Source: JBAYDV01 sp041672845 (GTDB lineage Bacteria > Bacteroidota > Bacteroidia > Bacteroidales > UBA932). Taken from it: a stretch of 64,000 bases of DNA. The DNA lies in contig JBAYYV010000002.1 of NCBI GenBank assembly GCA_041672845.1, positions 248,001-312,000 on the forward strand, in the 5' to 3' direction. The notes below the pieces were generated by a model that was not told the DNA's origin, did not search any database, and saw nothing but the letters and a program-made list of their open reading frames with translations. The translations under genes and the position numbers were made by a program. Each line of letters begins with the position of its first letter. Within the stretch, counting starts at the first letter, position 1. Positions 25,704 through 34,627 of this stretch are shown here, piece after piece.

Positions 25704-26993
25704 ATGAAGAATTTTGTAAAAGAACTAGAGTGGAGAGGTATGATTCATAATATTATGCCAGGAACCGAAGAAGAATTATTAAAAGGTCCTTCTGCAGCTT
25801 ATGTGGGTATAGATCCCACTGCAGACTCATTACATATAGGGCATTTAGTAGGTATTATGATGCTAAAACATCTACAGGACTGTGGACATAAACCAATAGC
25901 TGTTATTGGTGGGGCTACTGGTATGATAGGGGATCCATCTATGAAATCCACAGAACGTAATCTTCTAGACGAAAAAACATTAAAACATAATCAAGCTGCT
26001 ATTAAAGAACAATTAAAGTTGTTTTTAGATTTTGACAATAATAAAGAAAATTCTGCAGTGCTAGTTAATAACTTTGACTGGACTAAAAATATAACATTTT
26101 TAGATTTTGTTAGAGATTTTGGTAAACATATCACTGTTAATTACATGATGAGTAAAGATTCTGTTAAGAAAAGACTTTCTGGAGAAGGTAGAGAAGGAAT
26201 GTCTTTTACAGAATTTACATATCAGCTTCTACAAGGTTTTGATTTTTATACCTTGTATAAAGATTATGGTTGTAAACTTCAAATGGGTGGAAGTGATCAA
26301 TGGGGGAATATTACTACAGGGACAGAGTTAATTCGTAGAAAATTACAAGGGGAAGCGTTTGCTTTAACTTGTCCACTTATTACTAAAGCAGATGGTGGAA
26401 AATTTGGTAAGACTGAAAGTGGAAATATTTGGTTGTCACCAGAATACACATCTCCATATGAATTTTATCAGTTTTGGTTGAATGTATCTGATGTGGATGC
26501 CGAAAAGTATATTAAGATATTTACTATGCTTTCTTATGAACAAATAGAAATTGCTATAACAGAACATAGAAAAGTTCCTCATATGAGAAGCCTACAGAAA
26601 TTATTGGCTAAAGAAATTACAGTAATGGTTCATGGTGAAAACGAATATGATAAAGCAGTAGTTGCATCACAGATATTATTTGGTAAATCTACTTCTAATG
26701 AGTTAAAAAAATTAGATGAAAGAACTTTCCTTCAAGTGTTTAATGGTGTAAAACAATTCGATTTAAAGAAAGAAATGTTACCTTCATCTATTATAGATAT
26801 GATAGCTATAGAATCTAAAGTATTTAATTCTAAGGGAGAATGTAGAAAAATGATTCAGGGTGGTGGAGTATTTGTCAATAAAGATAAAGTAGCTGATATT
26901 AATCGTGAACTTACCGAAGAGGATTTATTAAATGGTAAATATATTTTGATTCAGCGTGGTAAAAAAAATTATAACATTTTAAAATTTGAATAG
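25704..26993 (+). CDS. tyrS: Tyrosyl-tRNA synthetase
   Basis: This class I synthetase charges tRNA-Tyr. The HIGH motif lies in DSLHIGHLVGIMML (about 44-57) and the KMSKS-equivalent is KFGKTESGN near 231. The tyrosine-pocket motif QLLQGFDFYTLYKDYG and QMGGSDQWGNITTG are intact, and a C-terminal S4 RNA-binding domain ends the protein. I place the start at the ATG at 25704 (429 aa, MKNFVKELEWRG); a GTG at 25698 in the same frame would add two residues. It is followed one base later by rbfA and then by an FtsX-like permease gene. Confidence 0.97.
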   Translation: MKNFVKELEWRGMIHNIMPGTEEELLKGPSAAYVGIDPTADSLHIGHLVGIMMLKHLQDCGHKPIAVIGGATGMIGDPSMKSTERNLLDEKTLKHNQAAIKEQLKLFLDFDNNKENSAVLVNNFDWTKNITFLDFVRDFGKHITVNYMMSKDSVKKRLSGEGREGMSFTEFTYQLLQGFDFYTLYKDYGCKLQMGGSDQWGNITTGTELIRRKLQGEAFALTCPLITKADGGKFGKTESGNIWLSPEYTSPYEFYQFWLNVSDVDAEKYIKIFTMLSYEQIEIAITEHRKVPHMRSLQKLLAKEITVMVHGENEYDKAVVASQILFGKSTSNELKKLDERTFLQVFNGVKQFDLKKEMLPSSIIDMIAIESKVFNSKGECRKMIQGGGVFVNKDKVADINRELTEEDLLNGKYILIQRGKKNYNILKFE

Positions 26994-26994
26994 T

Positions 26995-27342
26995 ATGGAA
27001 GGTGATAGCAAAAGACAATTGAAGGTAGGAAGGGAATTACAAAGGCATCTAGCAGAGATAATTCGCGCAAAAGGTATGGGTACTTTTTCTGGTGCTATGG
27101 TATCTGTTACTGAAGTTAGTATTAGTTCAGACCTTTCTGTAGCCAAGGTTTTTCTAAGTGTTTTTCCTTCAGAAAAAAAAGAAATAGTTATGGAACGGAT
27201 TCAAGATATTTCTAAACAATTAAGAGGTGAATTGGGACGTAAAGTAGCTAAACAGCTTCGTATAGTACCTGAATTAGTTTTCCGTTTAGATGAATCTCTT
27301 GATTATGTAGAATATATCGACGAGTTACTTAAAAAATCATAA
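26995..27342 (+). CDS. rbfA: Ribosome-binding factor A
   Basis: RbfA is a small KH-like protein needed for late maturation of the 30S subunit and 16S rRNA 5'-end processing. The product is about 115 aa from the ATG at 26995, one base after the tyrS stop. Visible family features are RQLKVGRELQRHLAEIIR, MVSVTEVSISSDLSVAKVFLSVF (in the middle, quoted here as two motifs joined) and the C-terminal LRIVPELVFRLDESLDYVE. The spacing implies co-translation with tyrS. Confidence 0.95.
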   Translation: MEGDSKRQLKVGRELQRHLAEIIRAKGMGTFSGAMVSVTEVSISSDLSVAKVFLSVFPSEKKEIVMERIQDISKQLRGELGRKVAKQLRIVPELVFRLDESLDYVEYIDELLKKS

Positions 27343-27382
27343 TTTTTTCAAAAGTAGTAGCCCTTAAAATAGAATTTAATGA

Positions 27383-28642
27383 ATGTATTTGCCGAATTTC
27401 ATAGCTAAACGGTATTTGTTTGCCAAAAAATCTAATAATGTTATAAACATTATTTCATTTATTAGCGCAGTAGGTATAGCTATAGGTACAGCTGCTCTGA
27501 TCATTATTTTGTCTATTTATAATGGTTTTCAGGGTTTAGTGGCAGATATGTATTCTGAATTTGAATCTGATTTATTAATTACTTCTCAAGATTCTAAGTT
27601 CATAAATAATGCTTCTGAATTAAAGACTTTAGTCTTAGAGATTCCTGGAGTAAAAGATGTATCTGCTATTTTAGAGGATAATGTCTTTATTAATTATGAT
27701 GGTCGTCAAGGTGTTGCTTTAATAAAAGGAGTAGAAGATAATTATGCTAGTTGTCATAATCTAGAAGATTGTATAGTTATGGGTTATTGGCGTTTATATG
27801 ATGGCGAAGTGCCAAATGCAATAGTAGGACATCGTTTAGCTTCTAAAACTATTATTAGGCCGGGGTTTTTAGACCCATTAGAGATCTATTATCCGCGTAG
27901 AGGTAAGAAAATATCTCTGTTAGATCCTATGACATCTCTAAAAACCATCAACGTATTTCCCGTAGGCATTATAAATACTGGTCAGCAAGTAGATGAACAG
28001 CTTATATATTTATCTATTAATAAGGCTGAGGAATTAATTTCTAAGGTTGGGTATGTTTCTAAATCCGATTCTGATGTTACTAATAATAAAAAATCTCCAG
28101 AGATTATCTCATCGTTAGAAATCTTTTGTAATAATAATGTAGATCCTGAAGAAATAAAAGTTGATATTGAGAGGGTATTTACAGATAGAAATCTTACATA
28201 TCAAGTTAAAGATCGTTATCAACAGGATGAGACTGTTTATAAAATGATGAAATATGAAAAAATAGCTATCTATGCGATTTTGCTTTTCATTATCATAGTT
28301 ATTTCATCTAATGTCTTCAGTTCTTTATCCATGCTAATTATTGAAAAAAAAGATGATATAGAGACGCTTAGAGATTTGGGTAGTCCTGCTAAATTATTAA
28401 GGAGAATATTTATATTAGAAGGATCTTTAATTACTTTTTGGGGTATGTTTATTGGGTTGATATTAGGCGTGGTTTTATCTCTTATACAACAATATTACGG
28501 AGTAGTCGCTATGCCTGGAAATTTCATAGTAGATTCTTATCCAATAGTAGTTCAAGTTAAAGACATAATATTATCAGCTGTGGCCATTAGTGTTATAGGG
28601 TTAGTAATTACTTATTTTCCAGTTAGACAGATTATTAAATAA
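27383..28642 (+). CDS. FtsX-like permease (LolC/LolE type)
   Basis: This 419-aa inner-membrane permease has the LolC/E or MacB topology: one TM at about 20-45 (ISFISAVGIAIGTAALIII), a large periplasmic domain to about 290, then three TM helices. The FtsX domain is visible in MLIIEKKDDIETLRDLGSP near 315-333. It starts with MYLPNFIAKRYLFAKKSNN, which is typical of Bacteroidetes LolE-like proteins encoded after rbfA. It would work with an ATPase (LolD-like) that is not in the window; lipoprotein release is inferred. The convergent ispE gene ends 31 bp downstream. Confidence 0.9.
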   Translation: MYLPNFIAKRYLFAKKSNNVINIISFISAVGIAIGTAALIIILSIYNGFQGLVADMYSEFESDLLITSQDSKFINNASELKTLVLEIPGVKDVSAILEDNVFINYDGRQGVALIKGVEDNYASCHNLEDCIVMGYWRLYDGEVPNAIVGHRLASKTIIRPGFLDPLEIYYPRRGKKISLLDPMTSLKTINVFPVGIINTGQQVDEQLIYLSINKAEELISKVGYVSKSDSDVTNNKKSPEIISSLEIFCNNNVDPEEIKVDIERVFTDRNLTYQVKDRYQQDETVYKMMKYEKIAIYAILLFIIIVISSNVFSSLSMLIIEKKDDIETLRDLGSPAKLLRRIFILEGSLITFWGMFIGLILGVVLSLIQQYYGVVAMPGNFIVDSYPIVVQVKDIILSAVAISVIGLVITYFPVRQIIK

Positions 28643-28673
28643 TTATTCTAATGTTACTAATTGTAAAAAATCT

Positions 28674-29495
28674 TTATTTTTTGAAAATTCCATAAACTGA
28701 AGATCCACTTCCTGACATACTTGCGTAAAGTGCGCCATTATCATAGAAATCTTTTTTTATTTTAGCCAATTCTGGATGATTTGAGAAGATGATATTTTCA
28801 AAATCGTTTTTGATTAGATTTTTCCAGTCTGTAATAGAATTTTCTAGAAGTTTCTCTAGTTTTTCTGAATATTCAAGATTATTTCTATGTAAGTCGATTA
28901 TATCATAGGCTTCTTTTGTAGAAATATGGATTTTGGGGGTAATTAATCGAATTTCGTATAAGGAGTCTGGCGACAATGTTTGTAGAATAAATGGATGTTT
29001 ATTAGAAATATTATCAATAGAAGAAAAAATATCTCCTTTACCTCTAGCAAACATGGGTTCGTTGTAAATAAAAAATGGGACATCACTACCTAATATAGCT
29101 GCATATTCACATAGTTTTTCACATGATAATCGAAGGTTAAATATCTGATTTAAAGCTTTTAAAGTGAAAGCTGCATCAGCCGAACCTCCACCTAAACCTG
29201 CACCTATAGGAATGTTTTTGTATAACCCGATATGTACAGGAGTTAAAGTATAATCTTTTTCTAGTAACCTAAAAGCTTGTATGCAAAGTTCTTTTTCATG
29301 ATTCTTTGATGGTAATGAATATGATTTCCCATAATTAAACATATGGGTATTGTTATCAGGAGATTTGATGATTTCTAAGATATCATACAGTGGATATGGA
29401 ACAAATAAAGTCTCCAAATTATGAAAACCGTCATTACGTTTTTCAATAATTCGAAGACCTATATTAATTTTAGCATTAGGATAAAATACACTCAT
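28674..29495 (-). CDS. ispE: 4-diphosphocytidyl-2-C-methylerythritol kinase
   Basis: IspE is the GHMP kinase that phosphorylates CDP-ME in the non-mevalonate isoprenoid pathway. The protein is about 273 aa from the ATG at 29493-29495 (SVFYPNAKINIGLRI). An earlier in-frame ATG at 29507 would overlap nrdJ and is less likely. The ATP loop PIGAGLGGGSADAA lies near 89-102, and the C-terminal GHMP motif SMSGSGSSVYGIF near 259. The start codon lies 2 bp after the nrdJ stop on the same strand, so the two are probably co-transcribed. Confidence 0.95.
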   Translation of the reverse strand: MSVFYPNAKINIGLRIIEKRNDGFHNLETLFVPYPLYDILEIIKSPDNNTHMFNYGKSYSLPSKNHEKELCIQAFRLLEKDYTLTPVHIGLYKNIPIGAGLGGGSADAAFTLKALNQIFNLRLSCEKLCEYAAILGSDVPFFIYNEPMFARGKGDIFSSIDNISNKHPFILQTLSPDSLYEIRLITPKIHISTKEAYDIIDLHRNNLEYSEKLEKLLENSITDWKNLIKNDFENIIFSNHPELAKIKKDFYDNGALYASMSGSGSSVYGIFKK

Positions 29496-29497
29496 TA

Positions 29498-32011
29498 TTA
29501 ACCACATTTACCGTGACCACAATCTTGACAAATTAAACAACCTTCTGTGTATATAAGATTTGTGGAACCACAATTTTCACATTTTGAACCACTACTATCT
29601 TTAGTGCCGTCAGGAATATAAGCTTTTAAAGCTCTTTCAACACCCGTTTTCCAAGAATTAATGCTTTCATCATTAAGGTTAAGACCTTTAACAATATTTA
29701 CAATATCTATGATAGGGACACCATTTCTCATAACAGCTGAGATAAGTTTAGCATAATTCCAGAATTCCTTGTTAAACATATGAGAAATACCACCCTTTCT
29801 ATTAGGATAACCTAATTTATCTTTAAACTCAAAATCATATCTAGATTTTCCAGTTTCTTCATTTATAACTTTAACTATCCAGCCAGACTTTATAGATTTA
29901 GGTATATCACGAGTGTTTTCATCTAACATACCAGTAAAGATTTCATAAGGGATACCTTTTACTTTACCGACAAATGCTATCCAGTTTTCTTTATCATTTC
30001 TAAAACGAATAACATCCGCTTCTAACTTTTTAGGACGTTTTTTAGGAATTTCTGTTTTATGTGAATCAGCATGTACTAATACTCCTGTTCTACATCCATC
30101 TCTATAAACAGTGATTCCTTTACAACCAGATTTCCATGCTGTTTCATATACTTTAGAAACCATATCTTCAGAGATATCTGCAGGAAGATTAACAGTTACA
30201 CTTATAGAGTGATCTACCCATTTTTGCATTTTACCTTGAAGTTTTACTTTAGCTACCCAGTCTACATTATTAGAAGTAGCGTTGTTATAAGGAGATTTAG
30301 CTACTAATTCTTCAAGTTTTTTATTAGGAAGATTTTTTACTGTTTCACAATCTAAACCATTTACTTTACACCATGTAAGAAAATGATGATGAAATACATA
30401 ATATTCCTCGAAACTATCACCATTTTCATCAGTGAAAGCTATATTTACAGATTTATCATTAGGATTAACCTTGCGTCTTCTTTTATAAAAAGGTGAAAAC
30501 ACAGGTTCAATCCCTGACGTAGTTCTAGTCATAAGAGATGTAGTACCTGTAGGAGCTATGGTTAACAATGAAATATTTCTTCTGCCGGTGGTTTTTAAAT
30601 CTTCTTCTATAGAAGGATCAGCTTTAATTATCCTTTTAATCATCGGATTGTTCACTTCTCTTTTATATTCATAAATAGGGAAGGCTCCTCTTTCTTTAGC
30701 CATGATACAAGAAGATTTGTAAGCATTTAACGCTAGAGTTTTTTGTACTTTTTCAGCGAAATCAATAGATTCTTGGCTACCATATCTCATGCCTAAAGCA
30801 GCTAACATATCTCCTTCTGCTGTTATACCAAAACCAGTTCGTCTACCCGTACGAGATTTTTCTTTTATTTTTTCCCAAAGTTCTTTCTCAGTTCTTTTAA
30901 CATCTTTATCCTCAGGATCTTTATCTATTTTAGTTATAATGGCTTGTATTTTTTCCATTTCTAAGTCTACCAAGTCATCCATTAATCTCTGAGCTTTGTG
31001 ACAATGATTCTGGAATAAGTCAAAATCGAAACTAGCTTTCTTAGTGAAAGGATTTTTTACATAAGAATATAGATTTATAGCTAAAAGACGACATGAATCA
31101 TAAGGACATAATGGAATTTCACCACATGGATTTGTACTTACTGTTTTATAGCCTAAATCAGCGTAACAATCAGCTACTGATTCTCTAATAATAGTGTCCC
31201 AGAATAAGATTCCAGGTTCTGCTGATTTCCAAGCGTTGTGTACTATCTTTTTCCAAAGTTTACTAGCATTTATTTCTTTTGTTATTTTTGGATTAGAAGA
31301 GTTAATAGGAAACTGTTGAACGTAAGGTTTGTTAGTTAAAGTCTTTTCCATGAAGTCATCATCTATTCTTACAGACACATTAGCACCAGTAACTTTACCT
31401 TTTTCCATTTTGGCATCTATGAACTGCTCAGTATCAGGATGTTTAATAGAAATAGATAACATAAGAGCACCTCTTCTACCATCTTGAGCTACTTCACGTG
31501 TGGAATTAGAATACCTTTCCATAAATGGAACGATACCAGTAGAAGAAAGAGCACTATTAAGGACAGGACTACCTGATGGTCTAATATCAGATAAATCATG
31601 ACCTACACCACCTCTTCTTTTCATTAATTGAACTTGTTCTTCATCCATCTTAAGTATACCACCATAAGAGTCTGAAGGATTTCTATTTCCTATTACAAAA
31701 CAGTTAGAAAGAGAAGCTACTTGGTTATTGTTGCCAATACCAGCCATAGGTCCCCCTTGTGGAATAATATGATTAAAATTCTTAAGTAGCTCATATATTT
31801 CATCAGAGCTCATCGGATTTTTATAATTAGACTCTATTCTTGCAAATTCATTGGCAAGTCGTCTATGCATATCATCTGGTGTTTTTTCAAAAATATGCCC
31901 ATAAGAATCCTTCATGGCATATTTGTTAATCCATACAGAAGCAGCTAATTCGTCTCCGTCGAAATACTGTTTGCTAGCTTCTAATGCTTCTTCATATTTA
32001 TAATTTTTCAT
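29498..32011 (-). CDS. nrdJ: Adenosylcobalamin-dependent ribonucleotide reductase (class II)
   Basis: NrdJ makes deoxyribonucleotides with adenosylcobalamin and works with or without oxygen. At 837 aa it has the class II layout: NCFVIGNRNP near 104, GGVGHDLSDIRPSG near 134, STNPCGEIPLCPYDSCRL near 285-302 with the active-site Cys/Glu, and TIAPTGTTSLMTRTTSGIEP near 485-504. The C-terminal tail is a zinc-ribbon-like CENCGSTNLIYTEGCLICQD followed by CGHGKCG, carrying the redox cysteines. No cobalamin riboswitch is recognisable in the 153 bp upstream (32012-32164), and no clear TAnnTTTG box is there either. Confidence 0.96.
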   Translation of the reverse strand: MKNYKYEEALEASKQYFDGDELAASVWINKYAMKDSYGHIFEKTPDDMHRRLANEFARIESNYKNPMSSDEIYELLKNFNHIIPQGGPMAGIGNNNQVASLSNCFVIGNRNPSDSYGGILKMDEEQVQLMKRRGGVGHDLSDIRPSGSPVLNSALSSTGIVPFMERYSNSTREVAQDGRRGALMLSISIKHPDTEQFIDAKMEKGKVTGANVSVRIDDDFMEKTLTNKPYVQQFPINSSNPKITKEINASKLWKKIVHNAWKSAEPGILFWDTIIRESVADCYADLGYKTVSTNPCGEIPLCPYDSCRLLAINLYSYVKNPFTKKASFDFDLFQNHCHKAQRLMDDLVDLEMEKIQAIITKIDKDPEDKDVKRTEKELWEKIKEKSRTGRRTGFGITAEGDMLAALGMRYGSQESIDFAEKVQKTLALNAYKSSCIMAKERGAFPIYEYKREVNNPMIKRIIKADPSIEEDLKTTGRRNISLLTIAPTGTTSLMTRTTSGIEPVFSPFYKRRRKVNPNDKSVNIAFTDENGDSFEEYYVFHHHFLTWCKVNGLDCETVKNLPNKKLEELVAKSPYNNATSNNVDWVAKVKLQGKMQKWVDHSISVTVNLPADISEDMVSKVYETAWKSGCKGITVYRDGCRTGVLVHADSHKTEIPKKRPKKLEADVIRFRNDKENWIAFVGKVKGIPYEIFTGMLDENTRDIPKSIKSGWIVKVINEETGKSRYDFEFKDKLGYPNRKGGISHMFNKEFWNYAKLISAVMRNGVPIIDIVNIVKGLNLNDESINSWKTGVERALKAYIPDGTKDSSGSKCENCGSTNLIYTEGCLICQDCGHGKCG

Positions 32012-32164
32012 AAGGCAGAGTAATAGATTTGCAAGTTATATTAAAAAAATATAAATAAAAGAAGATTGAATTCTAGTTATCAACAAAATTTTTAACATTA
32101 ATTTTAATCGTAATAGCTCTAATTTTATGAACAATAATTTCTTTATAATCCAAGTTGCTCACCA

Positions 32165-33181
32165 TCAAATCATGAAGCTTTTTTGAGCACATTTGGTACA
32201 TCCTGGAAAATTTCCTCTTAATCGAGCATCGGCTAATTCTATCATTCTCTGTCTTATTTCTTCATTAGAAATTTTCTTTAATACAGAATAAACAAAAGCC
32301 ATTTGTTGAAGGACTTTAGCTTCATACATAGAGATACCTCTAGAGCGCATATAGAATAATTCTTCTTCATCTAAACGTCCTGTAGAAGCTCCGTGAGAAC
32401 ATTTTACATCATCTGCATAAATCTCGAGCTGAGGTTTAGCATAAGTATGAACTTGGTCAGAAAGAATTAAGTTATGATTGGCTTGATATGCTTTAGTTTT
32501 CTGTGCATCTTTTACTACTCTAATAATACCGTCGAAATGTCCTACAGAGTTGTCATCAAGTATTCCTTTAAAAAGCTGACTACTATTACAGTTAGGAACT
32601 TGGTGAGTAAGATCTATTCTATTTTCTATTCGCTGGTTACCATCCATAAGATATAAACCACTTAAATCGCAATTAGCATGTTCTCCATTTAAAGATAATT
32701 TAATATCATCTAATATACAGCCTCCATGTAAAGTCATAAAGACCATTTTCAAGGAAGAACCTTCTTCAAGATTGATATCAAAATGAAAATGATGAGTAGC
32801 ACTATTATGTTCGTTTTGCATATAGACTATATCAGCATTAGAATTTTTTTCTAATTTAATTTTTATCATTTCGTCAGTATAAAAATTATCGCCAGACATA
32901 GTGTGGGAACACATTAAGAATCTAGCAGATGAATCTTCTTCCATAATCAAGTCTGTATTAAATTCTTTCTTAAGATCAGAAGTATTATTTCTAACACTAA
33001 TAACTTGTAATAAATCTTTTATCTGAGTATTCTTATCAATATTAAGTGAAAGCGGTAGATCAGTTCCGTTTACTCCTCCATCTATGACATAAATTTGTCT
33101 AGCATTAACTAGAGGTACATCACAGTTAAATTTATTTATGATTTTATTAGAAGGAGCATATGTAAATTTAGAGTAATCCAT
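32165..33181 (-). CDS. sufD: Fe-S cluster assembly protein SufD
   Basis: SufD is part of the SufBC2D scaffold that builds Fe-S clusters. The 338-aa product shows the right-handed beta-helix core and the conserved C-terminal signature VKCSHGASTGRLDEEELFYM (about 262-281). MRSRGISMYEAKVLQQMAF follows. It ends with a cysteine-containing tail (CTKCAQKS). It is the last gene of sufB-pnuC-sufC-sufD, 3 bp after sufC. The 153 bp after its stop hold no gene. Confidence 0.95.
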   Translation of the reverse strand: MDYSKFTYAPSNKIINKFNCDVPLVNARQIYVIDGGVNGTDLPLSLNIDKNTQIKDLLQVISVRNNTSDLKKEFNTDLIMEEDSSARFLMCSHTMSGDNFYTDEMIKIKLEKNSNADIVYMQNEHNSATHHFHFDINLEEGSSLKMVFMTLHGGCILDDIKLSLNGEHANCDLSGLYLMDGNQRIENRIDLTHQVPNCNSSQLFKGILDDNSVGHFDGIIRVVKDAQKTKAYQANHNLILSDQVHTYAKPQLEIYADDVKCSHGASTGRLDEEELFYMRSRGISMYEAKVLQQMAFVYSVLKKISNEEIRQRMIELADARLRGNFPGCTKCAQKSFMI

Positions 33182-33184
33182 AAT

Positions 33185-33934
33185 TTATTTTATTAACCAA
33201 TCAAACCCATTATTTTCTATTTGCTGTACTAATTCTTTACCAGCTGTTTTAATTATTCGGCCATTATATAAAACATGTACAATATCAGGTACTATATAGC
33301 CTAATAATCTCTGATAGTGAGTAATAATTATAACAGAACTATCAGGTTTACGTAAAGTATTAACACCTTCAGCTACTATTCTTAAAGCATCTACATCTAG
33401 TCCACTATCTGTTTCATCTAAAATGGATAGTTTGGGATCTAGCATAGCCATTTGAAATATTTCATTTTTTTTCTTTTCTCCACCTGAGAAACCGACATTT
33501 ACACCACGGGAAGAAAATGAGTTATCCATTTTTACTACATTCATTTTAGCTCTCATTAATTTAAGAAAAGAAGCAGCATTTAATGGTTCAAGACCTTTAT
33601 GAATTCGATGCTCATTAATAGCGGTTTTCATGAAATTAATGTTAGAAACACCAGGGATTTCAGTAGGATACTGAAAACTAAGGAATATACCTGCCCAAGA
33701 TCTTTCTTCAGGAGATAATTTAAGTAAATTTTTACCATAATATTTAATAGAACCAGAAGTTACTTTGAAAGTAGTCTTTCCTGCAAGGACAGCAGAAAGA
33801 GTAGATTTCCCAGAACCATTAGGTCCCATAATAGCATGAATTTCACCTTCGTTTACAGATAGATTAATACCTTTAAGTATTTCTTTATCGCCTACAGAAG
33901 CATGTAGGTCTTTTATTTCTAGCATTTTATTCAT
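33185..33934 (-). CDS. sufC: Fe-S cluster assembly ATPase SufC
   Basis: SufC is the ABC-type ATPase of the SufBCD complex. From the ATG at 33934 it is 249 aa (MNKMLEIKDLHAS), the usual family length; the frame stays open further upstream only because it overlaps pnuC. Walker A is GPNGSGKSTLSAVLAG (about 38-53), the signature is FSGGEKKKNEIFQMAM (about 147-162) and Walker B is LSILDETDSGLDVDAL (about 168-183). The start shares an ATGA overlap with the pnuC stop, so its translation is coupled to pnuC. Confidence 0.97.
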   Translation of the reverse strand: MNKMLEIKDLHASVGDKEILKGINLSVNEGEIHAIMGPNGSGKSTLSAVLAGKTTFKVTSGSIKYYGKNLLKLSPEERSWAGIFLSFQYPTEIPGVSNINFMKTAINEHRIHKGLEPLNAASFLKLMRAKMNVVKMDNSFSSRGVNVGFSGGEKKKNEIFQMAMLDPKLSILDETDSGLDVDALRIVAEGVNTLRKPDSSVIIITHYQRLLGYIVPDIVHVLYNGRIIKTAGKELVQQIENNGFDWLIK

Positions 33935-34584
33935 AATGTTTGTTCTTTCATTTGATTTTTCCATAAAGCAAATCCAAAGAATGCTAATATTAAGTAAGCT
34001 GCGCTTACTAAAGGCATAAATATTAGACCTGCAGATATATATAATATAATATTTGTAATATTTACCAATAACCAAGCACCCCAGCAATCGATATATTTTT
34101 TAGCGGATAAGTATTGTGCAGTGAAAATACAACCTACGACTGCAGCATCTAAAAATGGTAATTTGGCCGGTGAAAATAAATCTGGCCATAGACCAGAAGC
34201 CCATAGCATAAATGTACCCCAAATTACAGAAAATAGCATAATTAAAACTACTGATAGGATTCGTTTATGATTATTAAGAATAGATATTTTTAATTCGTTC
34301 TTTTTATTTTCATTACCTTTTCTAGGATGAGTCCATTGATAATGTCCATATATTGCTATACCGAAAGATATAGGCTGAAGTAACATATTAGAATAAAGAG
34401 AATTTTGCATAAATAATATGAATAGTAATATCGTATAGATATAACCAAACCAATAATTATTTTTGTTACCTCTTCCAGCCAAAAACACAGTAGTTAAACC
34501 GAATATCACAGAAAGAAATTCGACTAGACTAACTGGCCTGTTAGCTATACTAAATAAAACATTATTTATATCTAAAAATTCCAT
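33931..34584 (-). CDS. PnuC-family vitamin transporter (nicotinamide riboside or thiamine)
   Basis: This 217-aa, seven-TM-like membrane protein of the PnuC family has GRGNKNNYWFGYIYTILLF near 38-56, YGHYQWTHPRKG near 79-90 and FTAQYLSAKKYIDCWGAWLL near 146-165. PnuC imports nicotinamide riboside by facilitated diffusion; PnuT homologues in Bacteroidetes import thiamine. The neighbouring ThiL-like gene and the lack of NAD genes leave both open. It sits inside the suf operon, 43 bp after sufB and overlapping sufC by 4 nt, which is not the usual sufBCD order. No TPP riboswitch is recognisable upstream. Confidence 0.85.
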   Translation of the reverse strand: MEFLDINNVLFSIANRPVSLVEFLSVIFGLTTVFLAGRGNKNNYWFGYIYTILLFILFMQNSLYSNMLLQPISFGIAIYGHYQWTHPRKGNENKKNELKISILNNHKRILSVVLIMLFSVIWGTFMLWASGLWPDLFSPAKLPFLDAAVVGCIFTAQYLSAKKYIDCWGAWLLVNITNIILYISAGLIFMPLVSAAYLILAFFGFALWKNQMKEQTL

Positions 34585-34627
34585 TAATAATTAATATATG
34601 TTATAATATAATTTATTTTAAATAATT

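Noticed and set aside
32012..32164. Possible small gene or riboswitch in the nrdJ-sufD gap
   Set aside because: There is no conserved riboswitch core and no open frame with a plausible start; it is plain AT-rich spacer as far as I can see.
33935..34087. Fifty-residue N-terminal extension of SufC
   Set aside because: It overlaps the end of pnuC, encodes nothing SufC-like, and the ATG at 33934 gives the normal length with an ATGA overlap.
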